The notes under the pieces were generated by a model. The model had not been told where the DNA came from. It did no database searches and worked only from the letters and a program-made list of their open reading frames with translations. Shown here piece by piece: positions 1-13,300 of a stretch of 64,000 nucleotides of DNA (its first letter is position 1; every line of letters starts with the position of its first letter). Position numbers and translations under genes: made by a program. Location of the stretch: contig JAJGOT010000165.1 in the NCBI GenBank assembly GCA_022457155.1, forward strand, positions 180,001 through 244,000. The letters are read 5' to 3'. Source of the DNA: Cladopsammia gracilis. Taxonomy: Eukaryota; Cnidaria; Anthozoa; Scleractinia; Dendrophylliidae.

Positions 1-625
1 TTTAAGAACCTGCTGGCAGAAATTTTCCATTTAAGTACCCAAAAATATAAGAACCTGTTTAGCCAAGCAAGATCAAGCAGGTTCTTATATGCGCAAAATG
101 TAAACTGAAAAAAAAAAATGAAGAGAAAGCTACAGGAAAAAGTTGGACAGAAATTGTTTAAAAATACTGTTTCAAGAGAAGAAAATTGTAGAGCGAGACA
201 ACACAGTCGTTTACAGTCCATGTAACAATAAAAGATGGTACATTGAAATAAGCCTACTTTTTATTATTTCTTTTAGACAACGCATGATAAAACCAAACAC
301 TTGAATTCGATTCAGTGTTTGTGATATCCGCAATAATCAAAGTGTTATAAGCCTCAGCATTTGGCTGATAACATATATTATCTGTCCTTAATTACACTGG
401 GTATCACAAAAACAGAATCAAAAGAATTGCTGGACTACAACCTAAGACAAAATTAGTTGGGAAGGTTTGTAAAACGCTAAAAAATGAGACTACCTTTGTG
501 TTTCAGCTCAATTAAAAGCGCGCGTAACGATTTTAATAGCCCCCCTCTCCCCCAAATCCAATGTTGAAGACGTCTATACAAAAGACAGTGTAAGTTAAGT
601 ATTTGCATTAACAGCAACTTTGAAA

Positions 626-715
626 GAGGGGGGACGGGGGATGAGGGGGGAGGGGGGAGGGGGGATGAGGGGGGAGGGGGATGAGGGGGGAAGGGGGATG
701 AGGGGGAGGGGTTAG
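626..715 (+). repeat. G-rich low-complexity tract with quadruplex potential
   Basis: More than eight runs of four to seven G separated by GA or ATGA. It lies downstream of COPS3, on the strand opposite its transcript. Confidence 0.85.
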
Positions 716-794
716 GGAAACAAGGAACCTTCCCAACACTTTTGGATTTGGTTGTAGTATGACTGCAGGCTCAGTGCTTTCTCCCATGTACCCA

Positions 795-1024
795 GAGGCG
801 CTTTCCATTTGACCAAAAATTCCGGTTTGAAATTCCTGGTATTCCGTGTGGTGAATGGAACAGTATTTTCCGGTTGGTTGCACCGTTACACCGGAACGTT
901 AGGACAATCTCAGTCGCGAGGTTGTCCTAAAATTCCGGTATTTTATTCCGGAAAATTTCCGTTTCATTCGCTTCCCAACCCGGAATTTTTGGTTAAATGG
1001 AAAGCGCGTTAAATGGAAAGCGCC
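795..1024. mobile_element. Small fold-back element
   Basis: Left AGGCGCTTTCCATTTGACC, then AAAAATTCCGG; right the complement CCGGAATTTTTGGTTAAATGG and AAAGCGCC. Internal CCGGAA motifs repeat. Downstream of COPS3. Confidence 0.65.
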
Positions 1025-1141
1025 CCTAAAACCAAAACCAAGCGAAAAGAACACGGGTACAAATTAGGTGTTCGACCGGTCCTTGCAGAATCACGGGACA
1101 CAACACAACACTAAAAAAATAATGTCAAAATGTACGTCAAT

Positions 1142-1147
1142 TTTATT
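1142..1147 (-). other. Likely polyadenylation signal of COPS3
   Basis: TTTATT on the plus strand reads AATAAA on the minus strand, about 217 bases after the COPS3 stop codon. It is the first canonical hexamer I noticed downstream. Confidence 0.5.
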
Positions 1148-1363
1148 AAACGACAATTTTTAGCGCTTTGATTCTTTCTCGAGACGTTCATTAAAACTGT
1201 ACAGAAACGCTTGGGCCAGTCTTTTCCTCGCCAGTTACACTGTATATCGCTTCACTTTCTGCCCGGCTTTCTGTCAACGTTAAAGACCTGGCAGCTTAAG
1301 CTCTCTTCGCATCAAAGCTTCGTCTTAAGGCAAATATTCACATGCCATACTACACGACTATTT

Positions 1364-4300
1364 TTACATCAACACTTCATCTCTCATCCGACCAATCCCG
1401 GCATCCTCTTCGGCATGAGCCCCCATGGTCTGCAAAGGATAAAAAACATTGTTGCAACCAATGAACAAACAAAAAGCCCCAACATATTTATTTGCCAAAC
1501 AAGTGTTTGATGCTCGGTTTAACAAGTATACATTATCCAAAAAAGGAGTTGTGACAACCCTAGAGAAAGTGCAGTGAAGGGTCGCCCGTTTTGTAAAAGG
1601 CGACTAGAAAAGAGAATCTAGTGTCACGCAAATGTCACGCGGATGGTTGAGCCTCGAAGCGTGCAGGGCTATCAGCCGTCTATCCCTGATGTAAGATTGC
1701 CCACCGCCTTGTGGACGTTTAAGGAGGCTCGTACCCATTTGTCAAGTCCACACCCTTTCAATTTTAATGGGCCATATCTTTTGTTGTAGCGCATAAAAAG
1801 ACAAGCCACTTTGCATGCAAACACACAATACACTGCATTGCATGTCTTCAATGTCCTTGAAACTTGCAGGCAATATAAGTTGATGATTAATCTCGAGATT
1901 GTCAATTTTTTAAAAAAATATATCTCGCGGTTTCCAAATTAACATCACATTTGTGGGCGTAGACCAAATTACATACAAAAATGGCAACAAGAGCAGCTGA
2001 ACGCACGCTAATCAAATCCTTCTTTCTCGCAATTGGCCAAAGCAAGCCCCTCACTTTTTCATACACCATTTCAAATGGAGTCAAACTACTATGAGATGAA
2101 ACTGCATTCCCATCGCGCATCGTTTTCTTTAGAAATTAGCCAATTATGTCGATAGTATGTTTTTCACTGTATTTATAATCTCCAAAACTTCATCCCCAAA
2201 AATTTCAAAAACGCTCTCATACATTTCTTTTAAACTTTGTCCAGTTGAAGCCCATGGTCAAATCAATTAGTCCACTAGCGGGTTTTACATAAATTTCCCT
2301 CGATCTAGAGAAACTCCGCAACTTGTTAATTTCGGAGGATCACCATTCCGTTGCCATGAAAGCACCGATGTAAACAAATCCTATACTCCCATAATGTTCA
2401 ATGTAATGTATGTTCAAATTGAAAGGGTGTAGACTTGAGGAATGGATACGAGCCTCCTTAAGTTAGATTCTGGTCAGGAGTGGGCATGTAACTAGACAAT
2501 CCCAAGGTCAACACCACTTCAGGAATATCCTAGCGCTGAAGAGTTGTTACAGAGCATCACTTTTTGCTCGCACTGTCCCAGAGTGGAACCATCTGCCCCC
2601 TCACATTCAGAACGCTTTTTCTGTTGACTGCTTTAAGGTCGCGGGGGACAGGTTCCGCTCATCATTATGCATTTATGAAAGTCCGATGGCTAGTACCGAA
2701 AATGTGCGAAATACTCACGAACAGGCTCTATATATAATGTTTCTCCATCAATAATTGCACATGCAAAGCGCTGTCTGGTAAAATACATTATTTTTCAACG
2801 CATTGTTCTTTCTGCATGAAGTGTTGACAATAGCGGCCCGTGGATTAAAATTAGCAAAATTACCATAAATATATATTTTTTGCATTCGTGTTTGCTCGGG
2901 AAGCCTTCGGAAGCGTAAGAACAAGCAATTTTGTGTCCAAGAATTCAGCGCGGATAGAGAATTTCATGAGTTGAAACTGCAGGGAGGTAAACTAGGTGTA
3001 CTGTAGATTGTCATATCTGACTCAAAATTTTTAAATAGGCTTTCAAAGGGAAGATATGAGGCTTCAAATTCTAACATGGACAATTTTAGTCCTTTAAAAG
3101 CTAATAACTTTTAATTGAAGTTGAAATAAAAAATTCGGAGTCAGATATGACACAATAGACGTTTTGATGGATCAGTGAGTGGTGAAATCAACTTGCTTTG
3201 TGTTCTTCTCGAGGAGCAAACTTGGACACAAAACCACGTTTTTAAAAAACATAACTTTAGTCGCTTACAGTATTGCCGCAAAGCGCGATCTCTTCAATAA
3301 AAAAACAATCCTTATGCACTTCCATTATTCCCCCACATCTCTGTTAAATTTTAGCGAAATCGGCTTCCAAACGTTTATGATATAACGTTTTTCAAAGTGA
3401 CACTCCTGCTAAAATTTTGCCTTATGAATTTATTCATGGCCAGGTATCCCCCGCGACCTTAAGTCCTCCCTTATGCGAGGGTCGTGACTAGAATGGATAC
3501 TCCAAAATCAGGTTGGATCACCTCGGACACTTATTGAGAATTATATAACGTAATGTTGACACTTAAAATTTATTTATAATAATTTTTTAAGTGTAAAAAA
3601 GAAAATCTAAAATCCCCACTCAGGATTGAACCTGTGACCTCAGCTAGGCTCACATAGTCTACCGTACCACTGTACCACCTAGCTTCTCGGGTTGCTTAGT
3701 GTGCGCCAACAACCCGTCCTCCTCTCTGAATTAACGATTATCGTTAAGTGTCAAATTGCTCTGAATTTGCGATTATCGTTAATTCAGAACACTGACAGTC
3801 TGAAAGGAATACTGGGAAATCAACATTTATGTTAAAAAAGAACAATCCTTAGTGTCCGGACAGGACTCGAACCTGCGACCCTTCGCTGACTTATCCTCTC
3901 TTCTAACCACTAGACTACCACGCTGCTGGTTGAGCAAACCTCAATTTTTTAACATAATAAAATTCATGCGCTTATTCTACACCCTATAGTAAGCCTATAA
4001 AATCACTCGCTTGAAAATAATTTTAGAAAGTAAATGGAAAAGCTTGATCACCAAACCTCAACAAAAAGCTAACCATTTGAAATCAGCGCTTAGGCCTAAT
4101 CACTGTAGATCAATGATATTCTATGCAAGACTCAAATAAATATCTTGCAGATATAATTTCCCATCGCCTTGTTGTTCGGTGGTCTAGTGGTAAGAAGACG
4201 TTCCTAGTAGCGGTAGTTCCGGGTTCGAATCCCGCAGTCCAAATAACGTGTTTTTTTTATTTCTTCTTTTCTGAAATGTCCTGGGAAACAGTGTTCTGAA

Positions 4301-7300
4301 TTAACGATAATCGTAAATTCAGAGCAATTTGACACTTAACGATAATCGTTAATTCAACGAGGAGAACATGTTCGCGCCAACTCTCCACTATTTTACCCAG
4401 GCCTCTATCCATGGGTTTTAGCCGTGACTTACCTTTTGAACATATTGAGGGTTGGTGGCAAGTTCACGGTCCATGTGCTGCAGCCTTTCGTCTAGATGCT
4501 GGAACAATCGCATCTTCAAACACACAAAACAAAAACAAAACTGAGAAATTAGGCTTCTCTATATTCACTTCAGCAAAAAAAAAAAAAAAAAATAAAAAAT
4601 AAATAAATAATAATAATAATAATATGAATTGAAGTGGAAATCCACAAGGTAGTTTTTCATCCATTATTTCCAGATCAAATTGGCATTTGGAAATTTTGGT
4701 TTTTGTGGTGGAAGGAAAACCGGGTTTACCTCGGTGTAAAAACCTGTGACTTTTTTCTTTGTTTTCTACCTTTGTTGCCTTGCACTCTATTATTTCAGTA
4801 CCTTTTGTTTTCTTTGTTTTACGTCACTCGTGAGTTGGCAGGTTTTTACACCGAGGATGAGCCGGAAAACCAGAGACAAAAGAATGAGAACCAACAACAA
4901 ACTCAATCCGCATGTGGCGTCGTCTCCGGTATTCAAACCCAGGCCACATTTGTGGGAGGCGGGTGCACTCACTAGTGGGTAGTCAAGCGATCCACTTTCC
5001 CCAGGACTTTCGTCAACGAATAAATAGGCTGCACAAAGTAATTGTTATGAAGTTATTATGATCTTACTAAAACTGGAATTTCAAGTTGTTGCAAAAGTCG
5101 AGCAGACGAGTCATTGAGCAATTGTCTCCCTGAATGCGATGCTAGATAAAATAGCCTAAATTTTTGTTGCAAACACAGGCTGAACCATCAGCCTTCAAAT
5201 ATGAATTCTTACACAGGGATCAAAGTTTGCGTCAAATTTGATATGCCCGGCAGTCTGAACTATGAACTGCTTCAGTTGAGCATAAGATACTTGTAACAAG
5301 TATGACTAGAGTCTATGATAGTACAATGTAGATGTCACAAGGGTGGGACAAGGAAAAATGATGATTCCCTGACAGGAATTGAACTTACGACCTTCCACAC
5401 ACCAGTCGATTTCTCTAACCTCTGAGCTACAAGAGACTCGTGGCAAGCTAGGTTCATATGTGACATGGGTAATGCGTATTGCTAGGATCAGCAATATTGA
5501 TAGCGTCATGTGAGGTGATGAAGGATGTTTAATGTTAAGGGTGGGATAAAGAAAGGCGCCACACCTCAGTGTCTAATTTCTTTAACATCTTTGGGTTGTT
5601 GTATTTTTCAGGATTTTGGTGAAAGGAAACCATTCCATCTCGCTGATTAATGCTGGCATAAATGTCTCCATCTTCTATCTGGAACAAATAAAAAACACAG
5701 TTACAAATATTTTAGACGGACAAGCAATTCAAGTATTAAAATACATGTAGTGTTGACTTACTGGATTTTTGTACACTTTTCCATTTATTTCCTTTTAACA
5801 CAAGATCTCTAAATTTTTGTACCCAATGATAAAAAGATCTGTTACAATCAGTTCACACTGAATGATACAGTGAAAAGTTACTTCCCTACAAAGCAGTTTT
5901 TTAATTGAGCAATCTGTGTTTACTTTAGTGTTTCATATGCAGACGCACACATAAAATTGTAGCGATTTACATCCAAAGTCAGTGACTACATTATTGTGCC
6001 ATACCACGAACAACAAACAACTTTTTCACGATGAGATAACTGGCTCAAAGACTTATCCAACGTGCAGAAAAAATATGCTCAAAAAAGCTGATTTTTCAAT
6101 CAGTCAGGAGCAAATCGACACTTCACGTTTAACATCTGTTGTACTTCTTGCCTGTGTTTCAAGTTTTGCTGTTCTAAATATCACAATTTTGTTCTAACTA
6201 TCTTTTGATCATTTAAACATACCATGTTTAATACGTATTGTTCAGCTTCTCTTGGGCTGCTGAGCTGTACTCTGTTAGCCATGTCTGATAATGAAAGAGT
6301 CAAAAATGTCTGAAATAAAAAAAAAAATTAAATGAGTGCTGTACAGGAATAGATTTAACAAGTTGGAACATTTGTTCTTTTACAATGTGACGCGCCTTAC
6401 CATGAGCAACGAAAAAAAACTTTTTGACAAGTTTCCAGAATACATGTATTACCAGCTAATTCTTATAATCATTTTCTTACTGCAGATACATATGTAGCAA
6501 TAAATAAATAAAATATTCATATTTTGTAACTATTTTTACACTCCTGTGATAAACATGAAGCAACAAGATTACAAGATTACAGGTCACCCATTTGTGTGGT
6601 TCATCTAGCGAGTGTATATGTTGTGGTTCAATTTTTTCTTTGGTTTGAAAATTTTGAAACCAGTTTAATTATTATTTTCCTTTGTCTTAGATTCATTATT
6701 ATACATGTAAACTGAGATAAGGGAATACAAAAATAAAACTGGTTTGAAAAATTTCAACCACAACATATACATTACATTTACATTTACAGTTGAGTGTACA
6801 TATGTTGTGGTTACATACATGGTTTGTTACATATGTTGTGGTTACATACATGGTTTGTTACATATGTTGTGGTTACATACATGGTTTGTTACATATGTGG
6901 TGGTTACATACATGGTTTGTTACATATGTTGTGGTTACATACATGGTTTGTTACATATGTTGTGGTTACATACATGGTTTGTTACATATGTTGTGGTTAC
7001 ATACATGGTTTGTTACATATGTTGTGGTTACATGCATGGTTTGTTACATTTGTTGTGGTTACATACATGGTTTGTTACATATGTTGTGGTTACATACATG
7101 GTTTGTTACATATGTTGTGGTTACATACATGGTTTGTTACATATGTTGTGGTTACATACATGGTTTGTTACATATGGCGTGGTTACATACATGGTTTGTT
7201 CAATATGTTGTGGTTACATACATGGTTTGTTCAATATGTTGTGGTTACATACATGGTTTGTTACATATGTTGTGGTTACATACATGGTTTGTTACATATG

Positions 7301-10300
7301 TTGTGGTTACATACATGGTTTGTTACATATGTTGTGGTTACATACATGGTTTGTTACATATGTTGTGGTTACATGCATGGTTTGTTACGTTATCTTGTGG
7401 TTCACATTTTTCTTTAGTTTACTTTTTATTTTCCTTAGTCTCAGATTATGAAAAGGGATCTGAGAGAAAGGAAATAAAAATTAAACTAGCTTGAAAAAAA
7501 AAAATTAAACCAAAGAAAAATTTGAAGCAAATGGGCGACCTGTTGAACCACACAAATGGGCGACCTGTTGAACCACACAAATGGGCGACGTGTTGAACCA
7601 CACAAATGGGCGACGTGTTGAACCACACAAATGGGCGACCTGTTGAACCACACAAATGGACGACCTGTTGAACCACACAAATGGGTAGACTGCTAGCAGT
7701 CCCTCTCTGGATAGTCGAGCGGGCGAGCAAATACGCGATCGGCGAGCGCCAAGCGAGCGAAAGTAAGCTTGCTTTTGTGATCAGCTCGCCCGCTCGATTG
7801 ACAGTAAAGGGATAGCTAGCAGTCTAACAAATGGTCGACCTGTTGAACCACACAAATGGGCGACCTGTTGAACCACACAAATGGGCAACCTGTTGAACCA
7901 CACAAATGGGCGACCTGTTGAACCACACAAATGGGTGACCTGTTGAACCACACAAATGGATGACCTGTTGAACCACACAAATGGGCGACCTGTTGCTTAC
8001 TTTCATGTCTGAAAGTCGTATCAATATGTTGCAACATAGTTTGATCACAGGATACCAAATACCTAATAGTACCTTTGTAAGCCTGAGGATATTTTTCTTG
8101 TATAATGAGCTGACCACTTGCTTCACCAAACCTACATTGTTGTCCTGTAAATAGAAATCTTCTGCTTAAACCTTGCTGTGAATGCAATAATTACACCCCC
8201 AAAGGTATACTATAACCTTAATATTCGCTAATTTTTTGACAATGCACAAAAATAACAAATTAAAACCCTGACACATTAGGATATCTGAAATTCACATAAA
8301 TATATCAATTAACCATCACATTGTTTAATAACTCTACTGAAACCAATTTGAAATTGTTTCAACTAGTTTCGTCACATTTCTGGTCACCTTTAACAAATGC
8401 TGTCAATACATGCCATATGTACACCATGTAAGTATGTCTACTAATGGTTCTGTGATTAACCCATCAACTTACTGTTCTAAATGTGTCCTCATTCTTTGTG
8501 GCCACTGTTCGCACTTCATTTGGGTTGTTAGATGAGTAACTTGCTGCAAGTTCATGATATGCAGCACTCAGAGGCTAAAAAGAAAAAAAAAACATTTATT
8601 AAACGTTTTATGTTGTGGGTATTTTATGTCTTGGGGCCAACATTTGCAATATTCTTAGTGGCCATTTAGGACAGGAACTCATGCAATACACACGCATGCT
8701 CAATCACTTGGCTACTGATTATCCATGGTGCTGTGACCCATGGTTTCCCGCGCTAAGACAGTCCGGGATGCCTACACGAACACTACAACATTTTCAGATT
8801 ATACACTTATTTACAGTTTCAGTGCACTAGTAGCCAGGACCATTATTTTGGGTTTCCATCACTACAAACATGTCTTTAGCTTCTTAACATAGTACTAAAA
8901 ATTGGAAACATAAGCCCTTTTCACACTTAACAGTTTGTGAATACAGTCTGTGAATACAGACTATACAGATGGAGGGGCGTAGCCAGGACTTTTTCAGAGG
9001 TACGCACAATCATTTTTCAAACACCCCCCTACCTCAAGTCCCAAATTTTGACATAAATTTTCAACTACTCAAGCATGTTAAGGCATGGCTCATGCAGTGC
9101 CTAATTTGCATAAAATCTGGAAACGATCATAACTTTGAAGTGATTTACCTAAACAGGCTCAAACTTAGCAGAAGGATACAACTTGATAACCTTGAACAAC
9201 TGTTTACTTTAAATGTCGACTATTTGCATCACGTGACCTGTTATTACAGTTTTCTTACACAAAAAGAAAATTGAAAACGGGGTGCCAAGATGACATATGA
9301 TGGATATAAATTGAACTGTTAATGTATTTCTATGGTTCTCCCTTACATGAATCAGGCCGGAATGGTTGTCTATGATTTACAGTTAAAGGGTTATTTTGTA
9401 AAAGAGGTCACGTGACACATTTTGTCTCTTAATATCTTGTTAATAAAATAAAAATATTGTCCATTCTGGCCAGGGATAGTCCAAAGGTATTCATCCTTAC
9501 CCCATTTAATGTTTCCTTTTTGTCCAACTTATGACGTCATCACACACGTGACCACAATAATCAAACCTTTAGGAATTTAAGGATGCTAAATGCAGTTTGA
9601 TGTATACTTTTGGTGACTGTTAGGGCTAAAACAAATTACTTCCAAAGGAAAAAAGGATTTACCTCGTGGGGGGTCTACACCAATGGACAAGCCATGCCTT
9701 AACATGCGTGAGTAGGTCATATTTTTTTTCGACTTTTTCAGGTACGCACGTGTGTAAGTGCGTACAGGTAGCTACGCCCCTGAGATGCACTGCCTACCTT
9801 GCAAAAACAAAAACTGGACTGATTCTCTAACCAAGTGGATGTTACCATTTTATTATACATCAATCTGATCTTACCTTTAGAAATCTGATAACCACATGTG
9901 AAGTATATTTTGGGAGATCAATTATCTGTTGATAGAAAGCATTATTAAATTTTAGCAAATACTGAAATAATTACTTAAATCTACAATGTATGATACAGGT
10001 GAGCCTGGTATTTTAATACCCTGCCTCTTTTGTTAACATACACGTACATCTGAGATGATCTTAACTTTACATTTCTCATGGTTGCAATGTACAGTGCACA
10101 CTATATGACATAACCATGTTTCTTAAAAATGAACCTGAACCTGAATCTGAATCTATCCATTCACATGAAATAACTCTGGCATCCATATATAACAGGAAAC
10201 TGTGACACACTAACATTCAAATTTTTTGGAGAGTATGGAGTTACTTAAGGTGATTCCTCAGAAATAAAAGTTGATGGAAAGTTTTTTTTTTAATTTCCAT

Positions 10301-13300
10301 AATTGTTCCCTACCAAGCATTGTTTTGAAAAATGCAATGACAAACATAGGTCACCATGCTTGCAAAAGTGATGTGATGGACTAAGGTTATCCTGTTTATC
10401 CATGTAGTATGGCCTATCACACACATGCTTATTTGATCAGTTCATGTTTCGTGCTAGCTTGAAGCAAAGTTAAAATGAAATGCTCAGAAAACTGTAATTA
10501 TAGTTATGATGCATTGACCATGAGGAAAAATTTGATATATGATTTACGGCAAATGCACACAGCCTCAAACAACATTGACTCAAAATGCTCTTAGTATGCA
10601 TGATCTCAAGGTCATGATCTTATGCCCATGAGTGATGGGTGTGTATGTTTTATTAGCGATAACTTTTTTTCCTGACAAAGAAATTTTTTCAAACTCTTTT
10701 AACTCAAAGAGGATGCTTTTAACAGTAACATTACGCAATAAAAAAGATAGGTGACCATGCTCGTTTACTAGAAAACAATCTCTTATTCATTTGACCAACT
10801 TATCCTCAAAGAAAACTTTCTTGGTTCAGACTGTGCTTGTGCTAATGACGCAAGAAATTATCCACAGTAGTGATGTGCAATGCAATACTAAGGAATCACC
10901 TTAATTCAGTTTATTTTATCACCTTCATTCCTTGCTATTCTCACCTTTCCATGAAGAATCAAGGACACTAGGATAAACTTTTTGTAAGCTTCCAGCATTA
11001 TATGACTAACATCCACTGCTGGGCACGTCACAGCCTGTAGATATAAACAGAAAATCAAAACTTACAATCACTACAGACTCTATATCCATTTAAAAAACAA
11101 CTTAAGAAGAACAAAAATCTTCCATACTAATCCAGTGTTAAATAAAGTCATTTTTTTTCACCCAACCAGAAGCAACATGAGCAGATACTATACATTGTGA
11201 AATGATATACATGAAATAAATCATATATGAACTGCGGAAATGAAATCAAATGAAGAATGATCCTCGCAGTTGTGAATGCAATTTAAGCAATTGCGAAAGG
11301 AAGCCTGAAAAAAAAAATTTTAGGCTTCCTTTTGCAATTGCTTAAATTGCGTTCACAACTGCGAGGATCATTCTTCATTTGATACTATACATTACTGCAA
11401 AATGATACAATGTTCTTAAACATTACACCACAAAGTTCTGCGTATGTTCAAAGCATGTGTTGTAGTTTAAAATGAATCTTAGGTCAAAATGATTTTAAAC
11501 TAGTTTGATTTGTACTTCTTTTGTATCAGATTCATGACCATAATCCTAAGACAAAGAAAAGTACAAATCAAACTAGTTTAAAATCATTTTGACCTAAGAT
11601 CATTTTAAACTACAACACATGCATAGCCATCAAATTGTATGTTATACAATCAAAGAAGTGTTGATCACAACCATACATGTAATTAATGTTTTACTTTACT
11701 GTTTAATCATATCCATTCCTTAATGTACGTTGTTTTTACTGGGTCAACTGATTGATTAAAAATTAATCAAACAACTAGCCAACTGGGAGTTTCAGGGTTT
11801 TCAATAACTTTTTCATCACCTGTTCCATTTCTGTTAACAGCTGACAATGCAGCACATAGTCAACAGGCCTAACTAAACATTATTTTGAAACTCCTTAATT
11901 AATTCACAGCTGTAACACTAAAGTAGTGATACCCTTCACAGGAATTAGAGGTTCAACTGAGAACACTGAGTACATACCACTTCATAAAAGTACAGTGCTT
12001 TCTCAAACTTCTTAAGAGCAGTGTAGATCATTCCACCATAATAACAATATCCAAGCAATGCCTTGGCATCATATTTTCCACCCTAAAGTAGAGGAAAGAT
12101 TTGATATACAGTGTAATGTCATTTAATGTGACCAACACCAACACTTGGAAGGGGTGTCTGTCCAGGAGGAGAGTCTGTTCAGCAGGGATGTCTGCTCAGG
12201 ATGTGTGCCTGCTCAGGAAGGGTGTCTACTCAGGATGGGTGTCTGCTCAGGAGGGGTGTCTGCTTAGGAGGGGTGTTGGTTCAGGAGGGGTGTCTGGTCA
12301 GGAGGCGTGTCTGCTCAGGCAGGGTGTCTGGTCAGGAAGGGTGTCTGCTCAGGAGGAGTGTTTGCTCAGGAGGGGTGTCTGGTCAGGAGGTGTGTCTACT
12401 CAGGAGGGGTTGCTTCTTAGAAGGGTTGTCTGCTCAGGATAGGTGTCTGCTCAGGAAGGGTGTCTGCTCAGGAGGGGTGTCTGTTCAGGAGGGGTGTCTG
12501 CTCAGGATGGGTGTCTGCTCAGGATGGGTGTCTGCTCAGGATGGGTGTAGGCTCAGGAGGGGTGTCTGGTCAGGAGGTGTGTCTACTCAGGAGGGGTTGC
12601 TTCTTAGAAGGGTTGTCTGCTCAGGATAGGTGTCTGCTCAGGAAGGGTGTCTGCTCAGGAGGGGTGTCTGTTCAGGAGGGGTGTCTGCTCAGGATGGGTG
12701 TCTGCTCAGGATGGGTGTCTGCTCAGGATGGGTGTCTGCTCAGGATGGGTGTAGGCTCAGGAGGGGTGTCTGGTCAGGAGGTGTGTCTACTCAGGAGGGG
12801 TTGCTTCTTAGGAGGGTTGTCTGCTCAGGATAGGTGTCTGCTTAGGAGGGGTGTCTGCTCAGGATGGGTGTCTGCTCAGGAGGGGAGTCTGCTCAGGATG
12901 GGTGTCTGCTCAGGAGCGGTGTCTGCTCAGAAGGTGTGTCTGCTCAGCAGGAGTGCTCAGGAGTGGTGTCTGCTTAGGAGGGGTGTCTGCTCAGGAGGGG
13001 TGTCTGTTCAGGATGGGTGTTTCCTCTGGATGGGTGTCTGCTCAGGAGTGGTGTTGGCTCAGGAGGGGTGTCTGTCCAGGAGAAGTGTCTGTTCAGGATG
13101 GGTGTCTGCTCAAGATGGGTGTCTGGTCAGGAAGGGTGTCTGGTCAGGAGGGGTGTCTGGTCAGGAGGGGTGTCTAGGTCTAGGGTCATCTAGGTTTTAT
13201 TATAAATTATTTTCTTTCTTGTCCTCTTCACCTCCCGCCTCAATTAGCCTAAGCTAACCGCTGGTTGCGTGAAAAATTTTCTTTTTTCCTTTTTATTTAT

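Noticed and set aside
3845..5445. Functional tRNA genes
   Set aside because: A- and B-box words are present, but acceptor stems and anticodon arms do not form convincingly; surrounding inverted repeats fit SINE or transposon origin.
7446..8187. Minus ORFs repeating [16 protein letters not shown]
   Set aside because: Translation of the 25-bp minisatellite; only the part at 8073-8144 is real, as COPS3 exon 10.
12201..13257. Long ORFs (up to 265 aa) of repeated [11 protein letters not shown] type
   Set aside because: Pure read-through of the 17-bp minisatellite inside a COPS3 intron; no independent coding signal.
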